Assembly: GCF_034377145.1 (NCBI RefSeq)
Contig: NZ_CP139707.1
Span: 3,112,501-3,176,500, forward strand
Origin: Sulfitobacter sp. OXR-159
GTDB taxonomy: Bacteria > Pseudomonadota > Alphaproteobacteria > Rhodobacterales > Rhodobacteraceae
Direction of reading: 5' to 3'
DNA: 64,000 nucleotides
Shown here: positions 1 through 9,614 of the stretch, piece after piece
Numbering within the stretch: the stretch's first letter is position 1
Layout of the letters: every line of letters starts with the position of its first letter
The notes under the pieces: model-generated
The model's database searches: none
Seen by the model: the letters and a program-made list of their open reading frames with translations, nothing else
Told to the model about the DNA's origin: nothing
Program-made: the position numbers and the translations under genes

Positions 1-1065
1 ATCGGGGCGGATGGCTGGACTGGCGATGTGGCCGAAACGCAGGCCGAAACGGGGGCCGAATTCCTTTTGATCCCTAATGCGGCCCCACATCAACGCGGCG
101 CAATGAACAGGCGGCTGAATCATATGGTCGCGCGGGTGATCGAGACGGAGTTGCCGCTGATCAGCCTCAATATGGTCGGGGGGCAGGATGAGGCGGTCTT
201 TGACGGCGCGTCCTTCGCGCTGAACCCCGGTGGCAAGCTGGCGCTGCACCTGCCTGCCTTTGACAGGGCCATTGCCCATGTCGATCTGGAACGGGCACCG
301 GAGGGTTGGCAGATCGTGGCCGGAGACCTCGCACCGCAGCCAAGCGCACTGGAGCGGGATTACCGCGCTTTGGTTGTCGGCCTGCGGGATTATGTCGCCA
401 AAGCCGGAGCCTCCAAGGTGCTGGTCGAACAGACCGAGGGGCGTGATGCCGCGCTGGCCGCGACGATCGCAGCCGATGCTTTGGGGCCCGAAAATGTGCG
501 CCAGATCGCGGTCCCGGTGGGGGGTGATTTACAGTCCACACTGCACGCCCGCCTCGCAGGGCTTGGTGCGGCGGTCGGTGCCGATACCCTCGCCCTCCCC
601 CTGCGCGGCCTGATGCTCCGCGCTTTGGCGCAGGACGCGGGGGAGCTGTTGCTCACGGCACAGAACAAATCCGCGGCCGCCATCGGACAGAGCGCGGTGC
701 CGGGCGATTTCAATCCGGTCAAAGACCTGTACCAGACCGAGGTGCTGGCCCTTTGCCAATGGCGCAACACCACCCACCGCGTTTGGATGCGAGGCCCAGC
801 CTCTGCGGCGTTTCCGCAGCGGGAAAATTCTCGAGAAGATAGCGCTCAAGAAGATAGCGCAGTGGACGACATCCTGTGCATCTTGCAAGAAAGGAACGGC
901 AGTGTGGGGGACTGCGTAGCGGAGGGCTTTGACCAGCAGACCGCCCAGAAGGTTGCGGAGCACCTTTTTAACAACCAGCCGCGGAAAAATCGCTCCGCCC
1001 CCGGCCCGCGCGTCACGGCATCGCGGCCAGAGCACCCCTACCCCGCCCACTGGCGCGACGGCTGA
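1..1065 (+). CDS. NAD(+) synthetase-like protein, 3' part, degenerate synthetase domain
   Basis: The frame is open from base 1, so the gene enters from the left; the GTG at 28 is internal. The first ~100 residues match the end of the nitrilase (glutaminase) domain of glutamine-dependent NAD synthetase (NHMVARVIETELPLISLNMVGGQ-like stretch, then FDGASFALNPGG). The next part matches the synthetase domain, ending in the conserved NKS and DFNPVKDLYQTEV region. The ATP-pyrophosphatase P-loop, normally SGGxDS, reads QTEGRDAA (about 424-455), and the domain is shorter than usual. The family makes NAD from deamido-NAD, ATP and glutamine. This copy should not bind ATP normally, so it is probably a diverged paralogue or a decaying gene rather than the cell's NadE. 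Confidence 0.75.
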   Translation: MGADGWTGDVAETQAETGAEFLLIPNAAPHQRGAMNRRLNHMVARVIETELPLISLNMVGGQDEAVFDGASFALNPGGKLALHLPAFDRAIAHVDLERAPEGWQIVAGDLAPQPSALERDYRALVVGLRDYVAKAGASKVLVEQTEGRDAALAATIAADALGPENVRQIAVPVGGDLQSTLHARLAGLGAAVGADTLALPLRGLMLRALAQDAGELLLTAQNKSAAAIGQSAVPGDFNPVKDLYQTEVLALCQWRNTTHRVWMRGPASAAFPQRENSREDSAQEDSAVDDILCILQERNGSVGDCVAEGFDQQTAQKVAEHLFNNQPRKNRSAPGPRVTASRPEHPYPAHWRDG

Positions 1066-1299
1066 TAACGCCTAGATCCCCTCTCTGGTTTCCCATCTTT
1101 CCCTGAGCGCCAAAGGCAAGCGATTTCCCGCCACCTGCCAGCAGGTTACCGCCCAAATATTGAGCAATGGGAGCCAAAAACCGGGCGCTCCGGGCTCCAT
1201 GGGGGAACGAACCCTCTCCCCCACAGTTGTCCAAACACGACCAACAACGGCGCCGGATTTCCCGCAGGGCACTCCCCGCCGAACAGAAAGGGTTAAGAC

Positions 1300-1980
1300 A
1301 TGAATATCGTTAAACTTGGAATGGTATCTGCCATCGCTTTGGGTGCCGCTGCACCTGTCTATGCACAATCGGCCGAAGCCTATGCCGCAACCGATCTTAA
1401 CATCCGTTCGGGCCCCGGCCCGCAGTACGACATCGTCGGTGTCATCCCCGGTGGCGAAGCCACTATGGTGGAAGGCTGCCTTGACGGCCAATCCTGGTGC
1501 CAAGTCAAATTTGGCGACGCGATGGGCTGGTCCTATTCTGATTACCTTGCCGTTGAAGTTGAAGAGCAGGCCGTGGCTCTGACCACCCGCCCCGCGACCG
1601 TCGAAATCAGCACCGTGACCTATGAAGATCCAGAAGGCACCGCCGAGAATGAGACCGCAGGCGCTGCTGCCGGTGCGACCCTGGGTGCGCTAACCGCATA
1701 TGCCGTTGGTGGCCCGATTGGTGGCATCATCGCCGGTGGCATCGCAGGTGGTGCGGCAGGTTCCGCCGCTGCTGAGCCAGAGGAATCCACCATCACCTAC
1801 GTCCGCGAGAACCCGGTTGATACCGTGTACCTTGACGGTGAAGTGGTTGTCGGCGCGGGCATCCCCACGACCGTGACCACCTATGAGGTCCCGGAAACCA
1901 CATACCGCTATGTCAACATCAACGGCGCGACCGTGATCGTTGACAACGAGACGAACCTGATCGTCGACGTTGTGCGCTAA
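1300..1980 (+). CDS. Secreted SH3-domain / DUF1236-like protein
   Basis: A 226-residue protein with a signal peptide (cleavage likely after AAAPVYA, residues 17-23). Residues 28-85 form a bacterial SH3 domain (LNIRSGPGPQYDIVGVIPGG, then a C...WCQVKFGDAMGWSYSDYL pattern). Residues ~120-155 are a glycine/alanine-rich glycine-zipper stretch that may sit in or on a membrane. The C-terminal ~60 residues resemble DUF1236 repeats (YRYVNINGATVIVD). Such proteins are periplasmic or envelope-associated; no enzyme activity is indicated. It is a single gene with its own terminator just downstream. Confidence 0.8.
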   Translation: MNIVKLGMVSAIALGAAAPVYAQSAEAYAATDLNIRSGPGPQYDIVGVIPGGEATMVEGCLDGQSWCQVKFGDAMGWSYSDYLAVEVEEQAVALTTRPATVEISTVTYEDPEGTAENETAGAAAGATLGALTAYAVGGPIGGIIAGGIAGGAAGSAAAEPEESTITYVRENPVDTVYLDGEVVVGAGIPTTVTTYEVPETTYRYVNINGATVIVDNETNLIVDVVR

Positions 1981-2020
1981 GCTGCAATAACGTGCTGCGC
2001 TAAGCCACCATAGACTTGGA

Positions 2021-2060
2021 CAAAGAAGGCTCGGAGAGTGATCTCCGGGCCTTTTCTTTG
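2021..2060 (+). terminator. Rho-independent terminator after SH3 protein gene
   Basis: Near-perfect hairpin: CAAAGAAGGC then CGGAGA, loop GTGA, then TCTCCG and GCC..TTCTTTG. The 3' arm is itself T-rich. It lies 40 bases after the stop codon at 1980. Confidence 0.8.
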
Positions 2061-2107
2061 CCCGAAAACTAGGGCTAGCATGGGGGCAGCAACCGCAGGG
2101 AGCCACC

Positions 2108-2473
2108 ATGATCGCCGTTATTTTCGAAGTCTTCCCCCACCCCGACCGCCGCGAGGAATACCTTGATGTCGCGGCCAAGATGCGGCCCCTGCTGGATGAG
2201 GTGGATGGCTTCATCTCTGTCGAACGGTTCCAAAGCCTGACCAACCCCGAAAAGCTGCTTTCGCTCTCTTTCTTCCGCGATGAAGAGGCAGTGCAGAGCT
2301 GGCGCAAGCTGACCGCGCACCGCGGCGCGCAGGCAGCAGGGCGCGAGGGAATCTTTACCGATTACCACCTGCGCATTGCCCATGTGATCCGTGACTATGG
2401 CATGTTCGACCGCGCAGAGGCACCACGGGACAGTCAGGACATCCACCCGCCGCGGCCTGTACCCGAGGGCTAA
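2108..2473 (+). CDS. Antibiotic biosynthesis monooxygenase (ABM) domain protein
   Basis: A 121-residue single-domain protein with the dimeric ferredoxin-like ABM fold pattern: an N-terminal IAVIFEVFPHPDRREEYL strand-helix, then DGFISVERFQSLTNPEKLLSLSFFRDEEAVQSWR. Small proteins of this type include heme-degrading and quinone-forming monooxygenases as well as many uncharacterised members. The ATG at 2108 is preceded by AGGGAG. It is convergent with the photolyase gene, whose stop is 6 bases away. The substrate cannot be assigned. Confidence 0.75.
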   Translation: MIAVIFEVFPHPDRREEYLDVAAKMRPLLDEVDGFISVERFQSLTNPEKLLSLSFFRDEEAVQSWRKLTAHRGAQAAGREGIFTDYHLRIAHVIRDYGMFDRAEAPRDSQDIHPPRPVPEG

Positions 2474-2479
2474 CCGGGA

Positions 2480-4006
2480 TTAGACCGTCTCCCCCGCCTC
2501 CAGCCGCCGCAACCAGTTGCCCGCATCGCGCAAGACCGCCTCACGACGGTCGGCATCCATGCGGTCCCACGTGGCATACATGTTTCTCATACGCGCATTG
2601 CCCTGAAACCGCTCTCGGTGCCGGTCAAGAAAGTGCCAGTAAAGCAGATTGAACGGGCAGGCTTTCTTGCCCGCCTTCGCGCTGACGCTGTAGCTGCACC
2701 CTTTGCAGTAGTCCGACATGCGATTGATGTAGGCCCCGGACGAGACATAGGGTTTCGAGGCAATGACTCCGCCATCTGCGAATTGGCTCATACCCACCGT
2801 GTTGGGCGCTTCGACCCACTCATAGGCATCCGCGTAGACCTCTAGATACCATTCATGCACCTGATGCGGATCGATCCCCGCCAGCAGGGCGAAATTGCCC
2901 GTCACCATCAATCGCTGAATATGGTGGGCATAGGCGTATTTCTGCGTTTGCCCGATGGCTTGCCGCAGGCAATTCATCTGCGTGTCGGCACCCCAGTAAA
3001 AGGCAGGCAAGTCGCGGTCGTGTCGCAGCACGTTGCGCGCCACATACTCCGGCCCCTCAAGAAAATAGATGCCCCGCACATATTCGCGCCATCCAAGGAT
3101 TTGGCGGATGAACCCTTCGGCAGCGTTGATCGGCACGTCCCCCTGCTGCCACGCCTTTTCGGCGGCCCGGCAAACCTCCATCGGATCGAGCAACCCAAGG
3201 TTCAGATAGGGAGAGATCAGCGCGTGAAAAAGATAGGGCTCCCCTTCCAGCATCGCGTCCTGATAATCGCCAAAGCGCGGCAGGGCGTGGGTGATGAAAT
3301 GCGCCAAGACCTGCAGGGCCTCCGCGCGCGTAGTGGCAAAGTCAAAGGGGAGCAGATCACCGAAGTTGTCCCCATAGCGCGTCTCCACAAGGTCAAGCAC
3401 CGCTTGGGTCTCAGCATCAGGCGCAAAGCTGAGCGGCTGGGGGAACTCCAGCCCCTCCTTCGGGGGCTTGCGGTTGTCGTGGTCGAAATTCCATTTGCCC
3501 CCTGCGGGATCGTCGCCCTCCATCAACAGGCCGGTCTCGCGGCGCATCTCGCGGTAGAAATACTCCATCCGCAGCGCCTTGCGCCCCTCGGCCCAATCTT
3601 CGAACCGTTTGCGGCTGGCGATGAAACGGTCGTCTGGCAAGATGCGTGTAGGGATCGGCGCATGGGTCAGCTTGTTGATCAGCCGCCACTCCCCCGGCTC
3701 GGTCGCGATTATCTCGCCCGCGCCGGTCTCCTCCGCCCGGCGGAGCAGCTCGCCGACGAGAGAGCCCGCGTTTTCGGGATCATCCAGCCGGGTATAGCGC
3801 AAGCTCCAACCGTCATCCTCCAACTTGCGGGCAAATTTGCGCATCGCGGCAAAGACCAGTGCGATTTTCTTGGGGTGGTGACGGACATATTCCGCCTCCT
3901 GCGCGACCTCGGCCATGACCACCACATCGCGCGCCTTGTCGGCCTCGCGCAGCGATGACAGGTTTAGGGAAAGTTGATCGCCCAAGACCAAGATCAAACG
4001 GCTCAC
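2480..4006 (-). CDS. Iron-sulfur bacterial cryptochrome/photolyase (PhrB-like)
   Basis: About 508 residues. It begins with the PhrB-type N-terminus SRLILVLGDQLSLNLSSL and has the family's conserved C-terminal half (YAHHIQRLMVTGNFALLAGIDP, then EAPNTVGMSQFADGG, then YCKGCSYSVSAKAGKKACPFN). The CxxC and following Cys, with an upstream Cys, are the [4Fe-4S] ligands of FeS-BCP photolyases such as Agrobacterium PhrB. These repair (6-4) UV photoproducts with FAD and an antenna cofactor. The frame is open upstream to 4270, but family alignment and a GTGA overlap with the preceding SDR stop place the start at GTG 4006. It is co-transcribed with the SDR gene. Confidence 0.9.
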   Translation of the reverse strand: MSRLILVLGDQLSLNLSSLREADKARDVVVMAEVAQEAEYVRHHPKKIALVFAAMRKFARKLEDDGWSLRYTRLDDPENAGSLVGELLRRAEETGAGEIIATEPGEWRLINKLTHAPIPTRILPDDRFIASRKRFEDWAEGRKALRMEYFYREMRRETGLLMEGDDPAGGKWNFDHDNRKPPKEGLEFPQPLSFAPDAETQAVLDLVETRYGDNFGDLLPFDFATTRAEALQVLAHFITHALPRFGDYQDAMLEGEPYLFHALISPYLNLGLLDPMEVCRAAEKAWQQGDVPINAAEGFIRQILGWREYVRGIYFLEGPEYVARNVLRHDRDLPAFYWGADTQMNCLRQAIGQTQKYAYAHHIQRLMVTGNFALLAGIDPHQVHEWYLEVYADAYEWVEAPNTVGMSQFADGGVIASKPYVSSGAYINRMSDYCKGCSYSVSAKAGKKACPFNLLYWHFLDRHRERFQGNARMRNMYATWDRMDADRREAVLRDAGNWLRRLEAGETV

Positions 4007-4671
4007 CACGGCACCGCCTTTCCGGCCCAGTCGAAGAACCCGCCGCTCTCCTCCGAGGTCAGCCCGTCGATCACCCGCAGCAGATTGTCCGCGGCCTCCC
4101 CCGGCGGCACCGCCGGATGGCGGCCCAGATATTTTTCGGTAAAGGGTGTTTCGACGGTGCCGGGGTGCAGCGCCACGCAGATGCTTTGCGGATGGGAGCG
4201 GCTGAGCTCGATCGCGGCGGTGTGCACGATTTGGTTCACCGCCGCCTTGGCGCTGCGGTAGCTGATCCAACCGCCCAGACGGTTGTCCCCGATGGAGCCG
4301 ACCCGCGCCGAAAGCACGGCGAAAACCGCCCGCCTGTCGCGGGGCAAAAGCCTTGCCGCGTGGCGCAGCACCAGCGCCGGGCCGACCGCGTTCAGCGCGA
4401 ATTGATCCAGCATCGCCTTTTGCGTGATGGCGTGCAGTGACTTTTCCGGCGCCGCTCCGTCGATCTCCAACGCACCAGTGGCGACAATCATCGCATCAAA
4501 GGGATCACCAAGCCCCTCCAGCGCCGTGGTGACCGAAGCCTCATCCGTCACGTCGAACCCGTCTGTCGTGCGCGAGAGTGTCGTCACCTCATCACCGCGC
4601 GTTTGAAACGCTGCCGTCAGCGCCGCACCGATACCGCCGCTGGCACCGATTACCAAAACCCGCGCGCTCAT
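4003..4671 (-). CDS. Short-chain dehydrogenase/reductase (CsgA/C-factor-like)
   Basis: A 222-residue SDR. The NAD(P)-binding motif GASGGIG is at residues 8-14. The catalytic Ser is in VLSARVGS and the YxxxK motif in SYRSAK. The C-terminus (LHPGTVETPFTEKYLG ... SGGFFDWAGKAVPW) is typical of C-factor-like SDRs found next to photolyase genes in marine alphaproteobacteria. The substrate is unknown. It overlaps the downstream photolyase by 4 bases (GTGA), so both are probably made from one message. Confidence 0.85.
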   Translation of the reverse strand: MSARVLVIGASGGIGAALTAAFQTRGDEVTTLSRTTDGFDVTDEASVTTALEGLGDPFDAMIVATGALEIDGAAPEKSLHAITQKAMLDQFALNAVGPALVLRHAARLLPRDRRAVFAVLSARVGSIGDNRLGGWISYRSAKAAVNQIVHTAAIELSRSHPQSICVALHPGTVETPFTEKYLGRHPAVPPGEAADNLLRVIDGLTSEESGGFFDWAGKAVPW

Positions 4672-4779
4672 GCGGTGGCATGCCTGTGTTGTGTCGCTCT
4701 TTGCTGCATCCGCATCCCCCTTGCCTATAGGCAGATAGGCGGCGCTGACGCGGGGGCAAACAAAAGCCGCAACACCCCC

Positions 4780-4807
4780 TTTCCATTTGAAAACGGGTGC
4801 GTATAAC
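4780..4807 (+). promoter_or_regulatory. Candidate promoter for the leuA leader transcript
   Basis: TTTCCA (4780-4785), a 16-base spacer, then TATAAC (4802-4807). The -10 box ends only 7 bases before the ATG at 4815, so transcription would begin at or next to that ATG, giving a leaderless mRNA. Confidence 0.4.
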
Positions 4808-4814
4808 TATCCGC

Positions 4815-4901
4815 ATGACACAGGCCGTCCATATCCCGACCCTGCCGCGCTACTGCGCGGGCCTGCTGCGCGCCAACTTGCTGCACCTAATTCGCCTCTG
4901 A
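4815..4901 (+). CDS. Leucine-rich leader peptide of leuA
   Basis: A 28-codon open frame between the promoter and leuA. Seven of 28 codons encode leucine, concentrated in the second half (GLL, then NLLHLIRL just before the TGA at 4899-4901). The stop codon lies within the 5' arm of a perfect 10-bp hairpin. This is the layout of a ribosome-stalling attenuation leader such as leuL or trpL. No Shine-Dalgarno sequence precedes it; the nearby -10 box suggests a leaderless start, as known for alphaproteobacterial trpL. The function is inferred from composition and position. Confidence 0.6.
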   Translation: MTQAVHIPTLPRYCAGLLRANLLHLIRL

Positions 4902-4930
4902 GCGTGCCCTTCGGCGCGCCCGCTCAGAGG
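4868..4930 (+). promoter_or_regulatory. Putative leuA attenuator (alternative hairpins)
   Basis: CCTCTGAGCG (4895-4904) pairs perfectly with CGCTCAGAGG (4921-4930). A competing helix, GCGCGCC (4868-4874) with GGCGCGC (4913-4919), would be mutually exclusive with it. Ribosome position on the leucine-rich leader could choose between them. No U-tract follows, so any termination is not of the classical intrinsic type. Confidence 0.55.
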
Positions 4931-4973
4931 GATGTGTCGCGCGCCAAGGATACCAGCAAAGAAAGAACCCAGG

Positions 4974-6542
4974 ATGACCGATATGACGAAACAGGACCGT
5001 GTGCTGATTTTTGACACCACCTTGCGGGATGGCGAACAATCCCCCGGGGCGACGATGACCCATGCCGAAAAGCTGGAGATTGCGCAGCTTTTGGATGAGA
5101 TGGGCGTCGACATCATCGAAGCAGGCTTTCCCATCGCCTCCGAAGGCGACTTTAACGCGGTGAGCGAGATTGCCCGCCAATCGCAAAACGCCGTGATCTG
5201 CGGCCTTGCCCGCGCCCAATTGGGCGACATCGACCGATGCTGGGAGGCCGTGAAACATGCCCGTCAGCCGCGCATCCACACCTTCATCGGCACCTCGCCC
5301 CTGCACCGCGCCATTCCGAACCTGACACAGGATGAGATGGCCGACCGTATCCATGAGACCGTGACCCACGCGCGCAACCTCTGCGACAGCGTACAATGGT
5401 CGCCGATGGATGCCACGCGGACCGAGCTTGATTACCTCTACCGCGTTGTCGAGATCGCCATCAAAGCCGGGGCCACCACGATCAACATCCCCGACACCGT
5501 GGGCTATACCGCCCCGCGTGAAAGCGCCGATCTGATCGCCAAACTGCTCGAAAACGTGCCGGGCGCGGATGAGATCATCTTTGCCACCCACTGCCACAAC
5601 GATCTAGGCATGGCGACGGCCAACAGCCTTGCCGCTGTCGAGGCAGGGGCGCGGCAGGTGGAATGCACCATCAACGGCCTGGGCGAACGCGCGGGCAACA
5701 CGGCGCTCGAAGAGGTCGTCATGGCGCTGAAAGTGCGCAATGACATCATGCCTTACGAGACGCGCATCGACAGCCGCAAGATCATGAACATCTCGCGCCG
5801 GGTCGCTGCTGTCTCAGGCTTTGCGGTGCAGTTCAACAAGGCCATCGTCGGCAAGAACGCCTTTGCCCATGAGAGCGGGATCCACCAAGACGGCATGCTG
5901 AAGAATGCTGAGACCTTCGAGATCATGCGCCCCGAGGACGTGGGTCTCACCGAGACCAACATCGTCATGGGCAAGCATTCAGGCCGCGCCGCGCTGCGGT
6001 CCAAGCTCGAAGACCTCGGGTTTGAACTGGGCGACAACCAGCTCAAGGATGTCTTCGTGCGGTTTAAGGAATTGGCTGATCGCAAAAAGGAAATCTACGA
6101 GGATGACCTGATTGCGCTGATGCGCACCGCGACCGATCCCGAGGAAGACCGCATTCGCCTCAAATCGATGAAGGTCGTGTGCGGCACCGATGGCCCGCAG
6201 ACCGCCGATATGGTGCTGGATGTGGATGGTGCTGAGCAGTCCACCAACCAAACCGGCGATGGCCCCGTCGACGCGGCGTTCAACTGTATCAAGGCACTGG
6301 TGCCGCACACCGCGCGCTTGCAGCTTTACCAAGTGCATGCCGTGACCGAAGGCACCGACGCGCAGGCGACGGTTTCGGTTCGGATGGAGGAAGAGGGCCG
6401 CATCGTGACTGGCCAGTCGGCGGATACCGATACCGTGGTGGCAAGTGTGCGGGCCTATATCCACGCGCTCAACCGTTTGTTGGTGCGGCGTGAGAAGGGC
6501 GGCACGGACAAGCGCGAGATCAATTATAAAGATGTGAGTTGA
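4974..6542 (+). CDS. leuA: 2-isopropylmalate synthase
   Basis: About 522 residues. It catalyses the first committed step of leucine synthesis (acetyl-CoA + 2-oxoisovalerate). The catalytic TIM barrel carries [12 protein letters not shown] (residues 14-25), which holds a metal-binding Asp, and HCHND (206-210) with the metal-binding histidines. The C-terminal third is the LeuA allosteric dimer domain ([19 protein letters not shown] onward) that senses leucine. The ATG at 4974 follows CCAGG and fits the family start; the frame is open further upstream to 4932. It is preceded by a leucine-rich leader and followed by a strong terminator, so it is probably monocistronic. Confidence 0.95.
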   Translation: MTDMTKQDRVLIFDTTLRDGEQSPGATMTHAEKLEIAQLLDEMGVDIIEAGFPIASEGDFNAVSEIARQSQNAVICGLARAQLGDIDRCWEAVKHARQPRIHTFIGTSPLHRAIPNLTQDEMADRIHETVTHARNLCDSVQWSPMDATRTELDYLYRVVEIAIKAGATTINIPDTVGYTAPRESADLIAKLLENVPGADEIIFATHCHNDLGMATANSLAAVEAGARQVECTINGLGERAGNTALEEVVMALKVRNDIMPYETRIDSRKIMNISRRVAAVSGFAVQFNKAIVGKNAFAHESGIHQDGMLKNAETFEIMRPEDVGLTETNIVMGKHSGRAALRSKLEDLGFELGDNQLKDVFVRFKELADRKKEIYEDDLIALMRTATDPEEDRIRLKSMKVVCGTDGPQTADMVLDVDGAEQSTNQTGDGPVDAAFNCIKALVPHTARLQLYQVHAVTEGTDAQATVSVRMEEEGRIVTGQSADTDTVVASVRAYIHALNRLLVRREKGGTDKREINYKDVS

Positions 6543-6548
6543 TGCGGA

Positions 6549-6577
6549 GGGCGGGGGAAACCCCGTCCTTCTTCTTT
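6549..6577 (+). terminator. Rho-independent terminator of leuA
   Basis: GGGCGGGG, loop GAAA, CCCCGTCC (8 bp with one G-U), followed by TTCTTCTTT. It begins 6 bases after the leuA stop. Confidence 0.85.
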
Positions 6578-6584
6578 GCGGGGA

Positions 6585-6768
6585 GGGCCAGCGCCTGCCC
6601 GCGGGTTGGCGATCCAAGGCTAAGTTGGTGCCACTTTATGGTGCAGCCGTGGTGTGCGTTTTCTAGGTCCCACCCAGCCTCACCAAATCGCCTACCCGGT
6701 CGCACCAAAGGTGCGCCCAGTTCATTCCGGCACGCCTCCGGCGTGACGGAGCGGGCAGGCGATGGCCC
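6585..6768. repeat. 184-bp segment bounded by 18-bp inverted repeats
   Basis: GGGCCAGCGCCTGCCCGC at 6585-6602 matches the reverse complement of 6751-6768 at 17 of 18 positions. The interior contains a smaller palindrome CACGCCTCCGGCGTG (6731-6745) and no credible gene. It fills the gap between leuA and the VOC gene and looks like a REP/MITE-type intergenic element. Confidence 0.55.
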
Positions 6769-6821
6769 GGCGCCTGCGGCTTGTCCCGGGCCGGGCGGCA
6801 GTCGCCAACGGAGAACCAATC

Positions 6822-7403
6822 TCAATAAGGATTCTTCGCCCCGCGATCCGCACTCAGCGATGCCTGCCCCCGCTCCACAATCATCACCACCGCATCCGCC
6901 AGATGTTGCCGCTGGATATGATCATCCCCCGCCGCAACCCGCAGCTTATGCGCCTCTAGCATCACCTCGGCATGGCTCGACCCGCGCGGCGGGATGAAGG
7001 TGTAGCAGGCCAGCTCGATCAACTGCCCCAGCGGATCCTTGAAATAGATCGAATGCATAAAGCCTCGGCCTTTCACCCCCGAATGCCCAATGCCGCGCGC
7101 CTCCAGTCGCTCCGGCACCTGATCAAACATCGCGCGGTCCACCTCGAACGCCAGATGATGCACGCAGCCCGGATCCATCGGCGTGCGATTGTGCACCCGC
7201 TTGCGGGTCTCATTGGTGAAAATCGTGATCAGCCGTCCGTCGCCGGGATCGAAATACAAATGCCCCTCATCCGGGTCATCCAAATTGGGCTGGTCAAAAA
7301 TGAAAGGCATTCCCAAAACGCCCTCCCAGAAGTCGATTGAACTTTGCCGATCGGCCCCGGTGAGGGTGATGTGATGCACCCCAAGTGTCTGTATCTTCTG
7401 CAT
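6822..7403 (-). CDS. VOC family protein (glyoxalase/dioxygenase fold)
   Basis: A 193-residue protein with one clear vicinal-oxygen-chelate module. LGVHHITLTGADRQSSIDFWEGVLGM is the first beta-alpha unit; CVHHLAFEVDRAMFDQVPERLEARGI and MHSIYFKDPLGQLIELACY form the second. Likely metal ligands are H10/H11, the His pair in CVHHLAFEV, and the Glu in QLIELA. The ~60-residue tail is outside the family core. Members act as extradiol dioxygenases, glyoxalases or isomerases; the substrate cannot be read. It is monocistronic, convergent with leuA and divergent from mreB. Confidence 0.8.
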   Translation of the reverse strand: MQKIQTLGVHHITLTGADRQSSIDFWEGVLGMPFIFDQPNLDDPDEGHLYFDPGDGRLITIFTNETRKRVHNRTPMDPGCVHHLAFEVDRAMFDQVPERLEARGIGHSGVKGRGFMHSIYFKDPLGQLIELACYTFIPPRGSSHAEVMLEAHKLRVAAGDDHIQRQHLADAVVMIVERGQASLSADRGAKNPY

Positions 7404-7533
7404 GGTATCGCCGACCTCCGCCTGTGCTGCGCCCTAAATATACCGCTCTATGATAGCGCGGCGGCAATATCGCGCCACCTTTGCGGTCTTGCCCCTTTCA
7501 CCCTGACCCTGTGCGCCCTATAAGAGCCAATAG

Positions 7534-8640
<1,107 letters not shown>

Positions 8641-8711
8641 CACTGGCAAGTTAGCCAGACCCGGCACGCGGCGACACCGCCCCGCCTGACCGGGTGGGAG
8701 TTTCGGCACAG

Positions 8712-9614
8712 ATGCCCAAAGACCGTTCCAGTTCCAGCGATTTCACCGGCCCCCTGCGCCGGTTGCTGCTGGCTGTGTTGGTGTTGGCGCTGGTCGGGAT
8801 TTTCTTGCTTTGGCGCATCGACAGCCCCCGCGTTGAACGCTTTCGCGCGCAGGTGACCGACCGTTTCGTGCCGAACCTTGATTGGGCCATGGCCCCGGTG
8901 ACAGGCACCATTAACCTTCTGCGCGATTTCCAGAGCTACCAACGTCTGAGCGAACAGAACCGCGAACTGCGTTCGGAACTGCGGCAGATGCAGGCGTGGA
9001 AAGAAGCGGCCCTTCAGCTAGAGCAAGAGAACGCCCGCCTGCTGGATCTAAACAACGTGCGGCTTGACCCGCGCCTCACATTCATCACCGGCACCGTTCT
9101 GGCCGACAGCGGATCGCCCTACCGCCAATCGGTGCTGCTGAACGTCGGCGCGCGTGATGGGCTGGTTGAAGGTTGGGCCACGATGGACGGCATCGGCCTT
9201 GTGGGCCGCATTGCAGGCGTGGGCAAAAACACCGCGCGCGTGATCCTGCTGACCGACGCTTCCAGCCGCATTCCGGCGACGATCCAGCCTTCTGGCCAGC
9301 GGGCCATCGTGGCGGGCGACAACAGCGCCGCGCCGCCACTTGATTTCATCGAGAACCGTGAATTGGTCCGCCCCGGTGACCGGGTGATCAGCTCGGGCGA
9401 TGGCGGGGTGTTCCCGGCGGGCATCCTGATCGGTCAGGTCGCCGCCGATCCGGGCGGGCGTCTTCGCGTCAGGCTGGCGGCGGATTACGAGCGGTTGGAG
9501 TTCCTGCGCGTGCTGCGCCACCATGGCAATGAAACCGTGCCGGACACCGTCCATGTCATCACCTCCGATGGCCCCTTGGCCGACCCGGCGGCGCCGGTCG
9601 GAGTGCAGCCATGA
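8712..9614 (+). CDS. mreC: Rod-shape-determining protein MreC
   Basis: About 300 residues. One N-terminal membrane segment (LLLAVLVLALVGIFLLW) is followed by a coiled coil (QSYQRLSEQNRELRSELRQMQAWKEAALQLEQENARLLDL) and the beta-barrel MreC core (GTVLADSGSPYRQSVLLNVGARDGL). It is a periplasmic scaffold linking MreB to PBP2. The ATG at 8712 is chosen because GGGAG lies 11 bases upstream; a GTG at 8694 is the alternative. Its 3' end overlaps mreD by 4 bases (ATGA). Confidence 0.93.
   Translation: MPKDRSSSSDFTGPLRRLLLAVLVLALVGIFLLWRIDSPRVERFRAQVTDRFVPNLDWAMAPVTGTINLLRDFQSYQRLSEQNRELRSELRQMQAWKEAALQLEQENARLLDLNNVRLDPRLTFITGTVLADSGSPYRQSVLLNVGARDGLVEGWATMDGIGLVGRIAGVGKNTARVILLTDASSRIPATIQPSGQRAIVAGDNSAAPPLDFIENRELVRPGDRVISSGDGGVFPAGILIGQVAADPGGRLRVRLAADYERLEFLRVLRHHGNETVPDTVHVITSDGPLADPAAPVGVQP

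Noticed and set aside
2855..3958. 367-codon plus-strand open frame
   Set aside because: It lies antisense inside the photolyase gene, whose family motifs are unmistakable; the long frame is a high-GC codon shadow.
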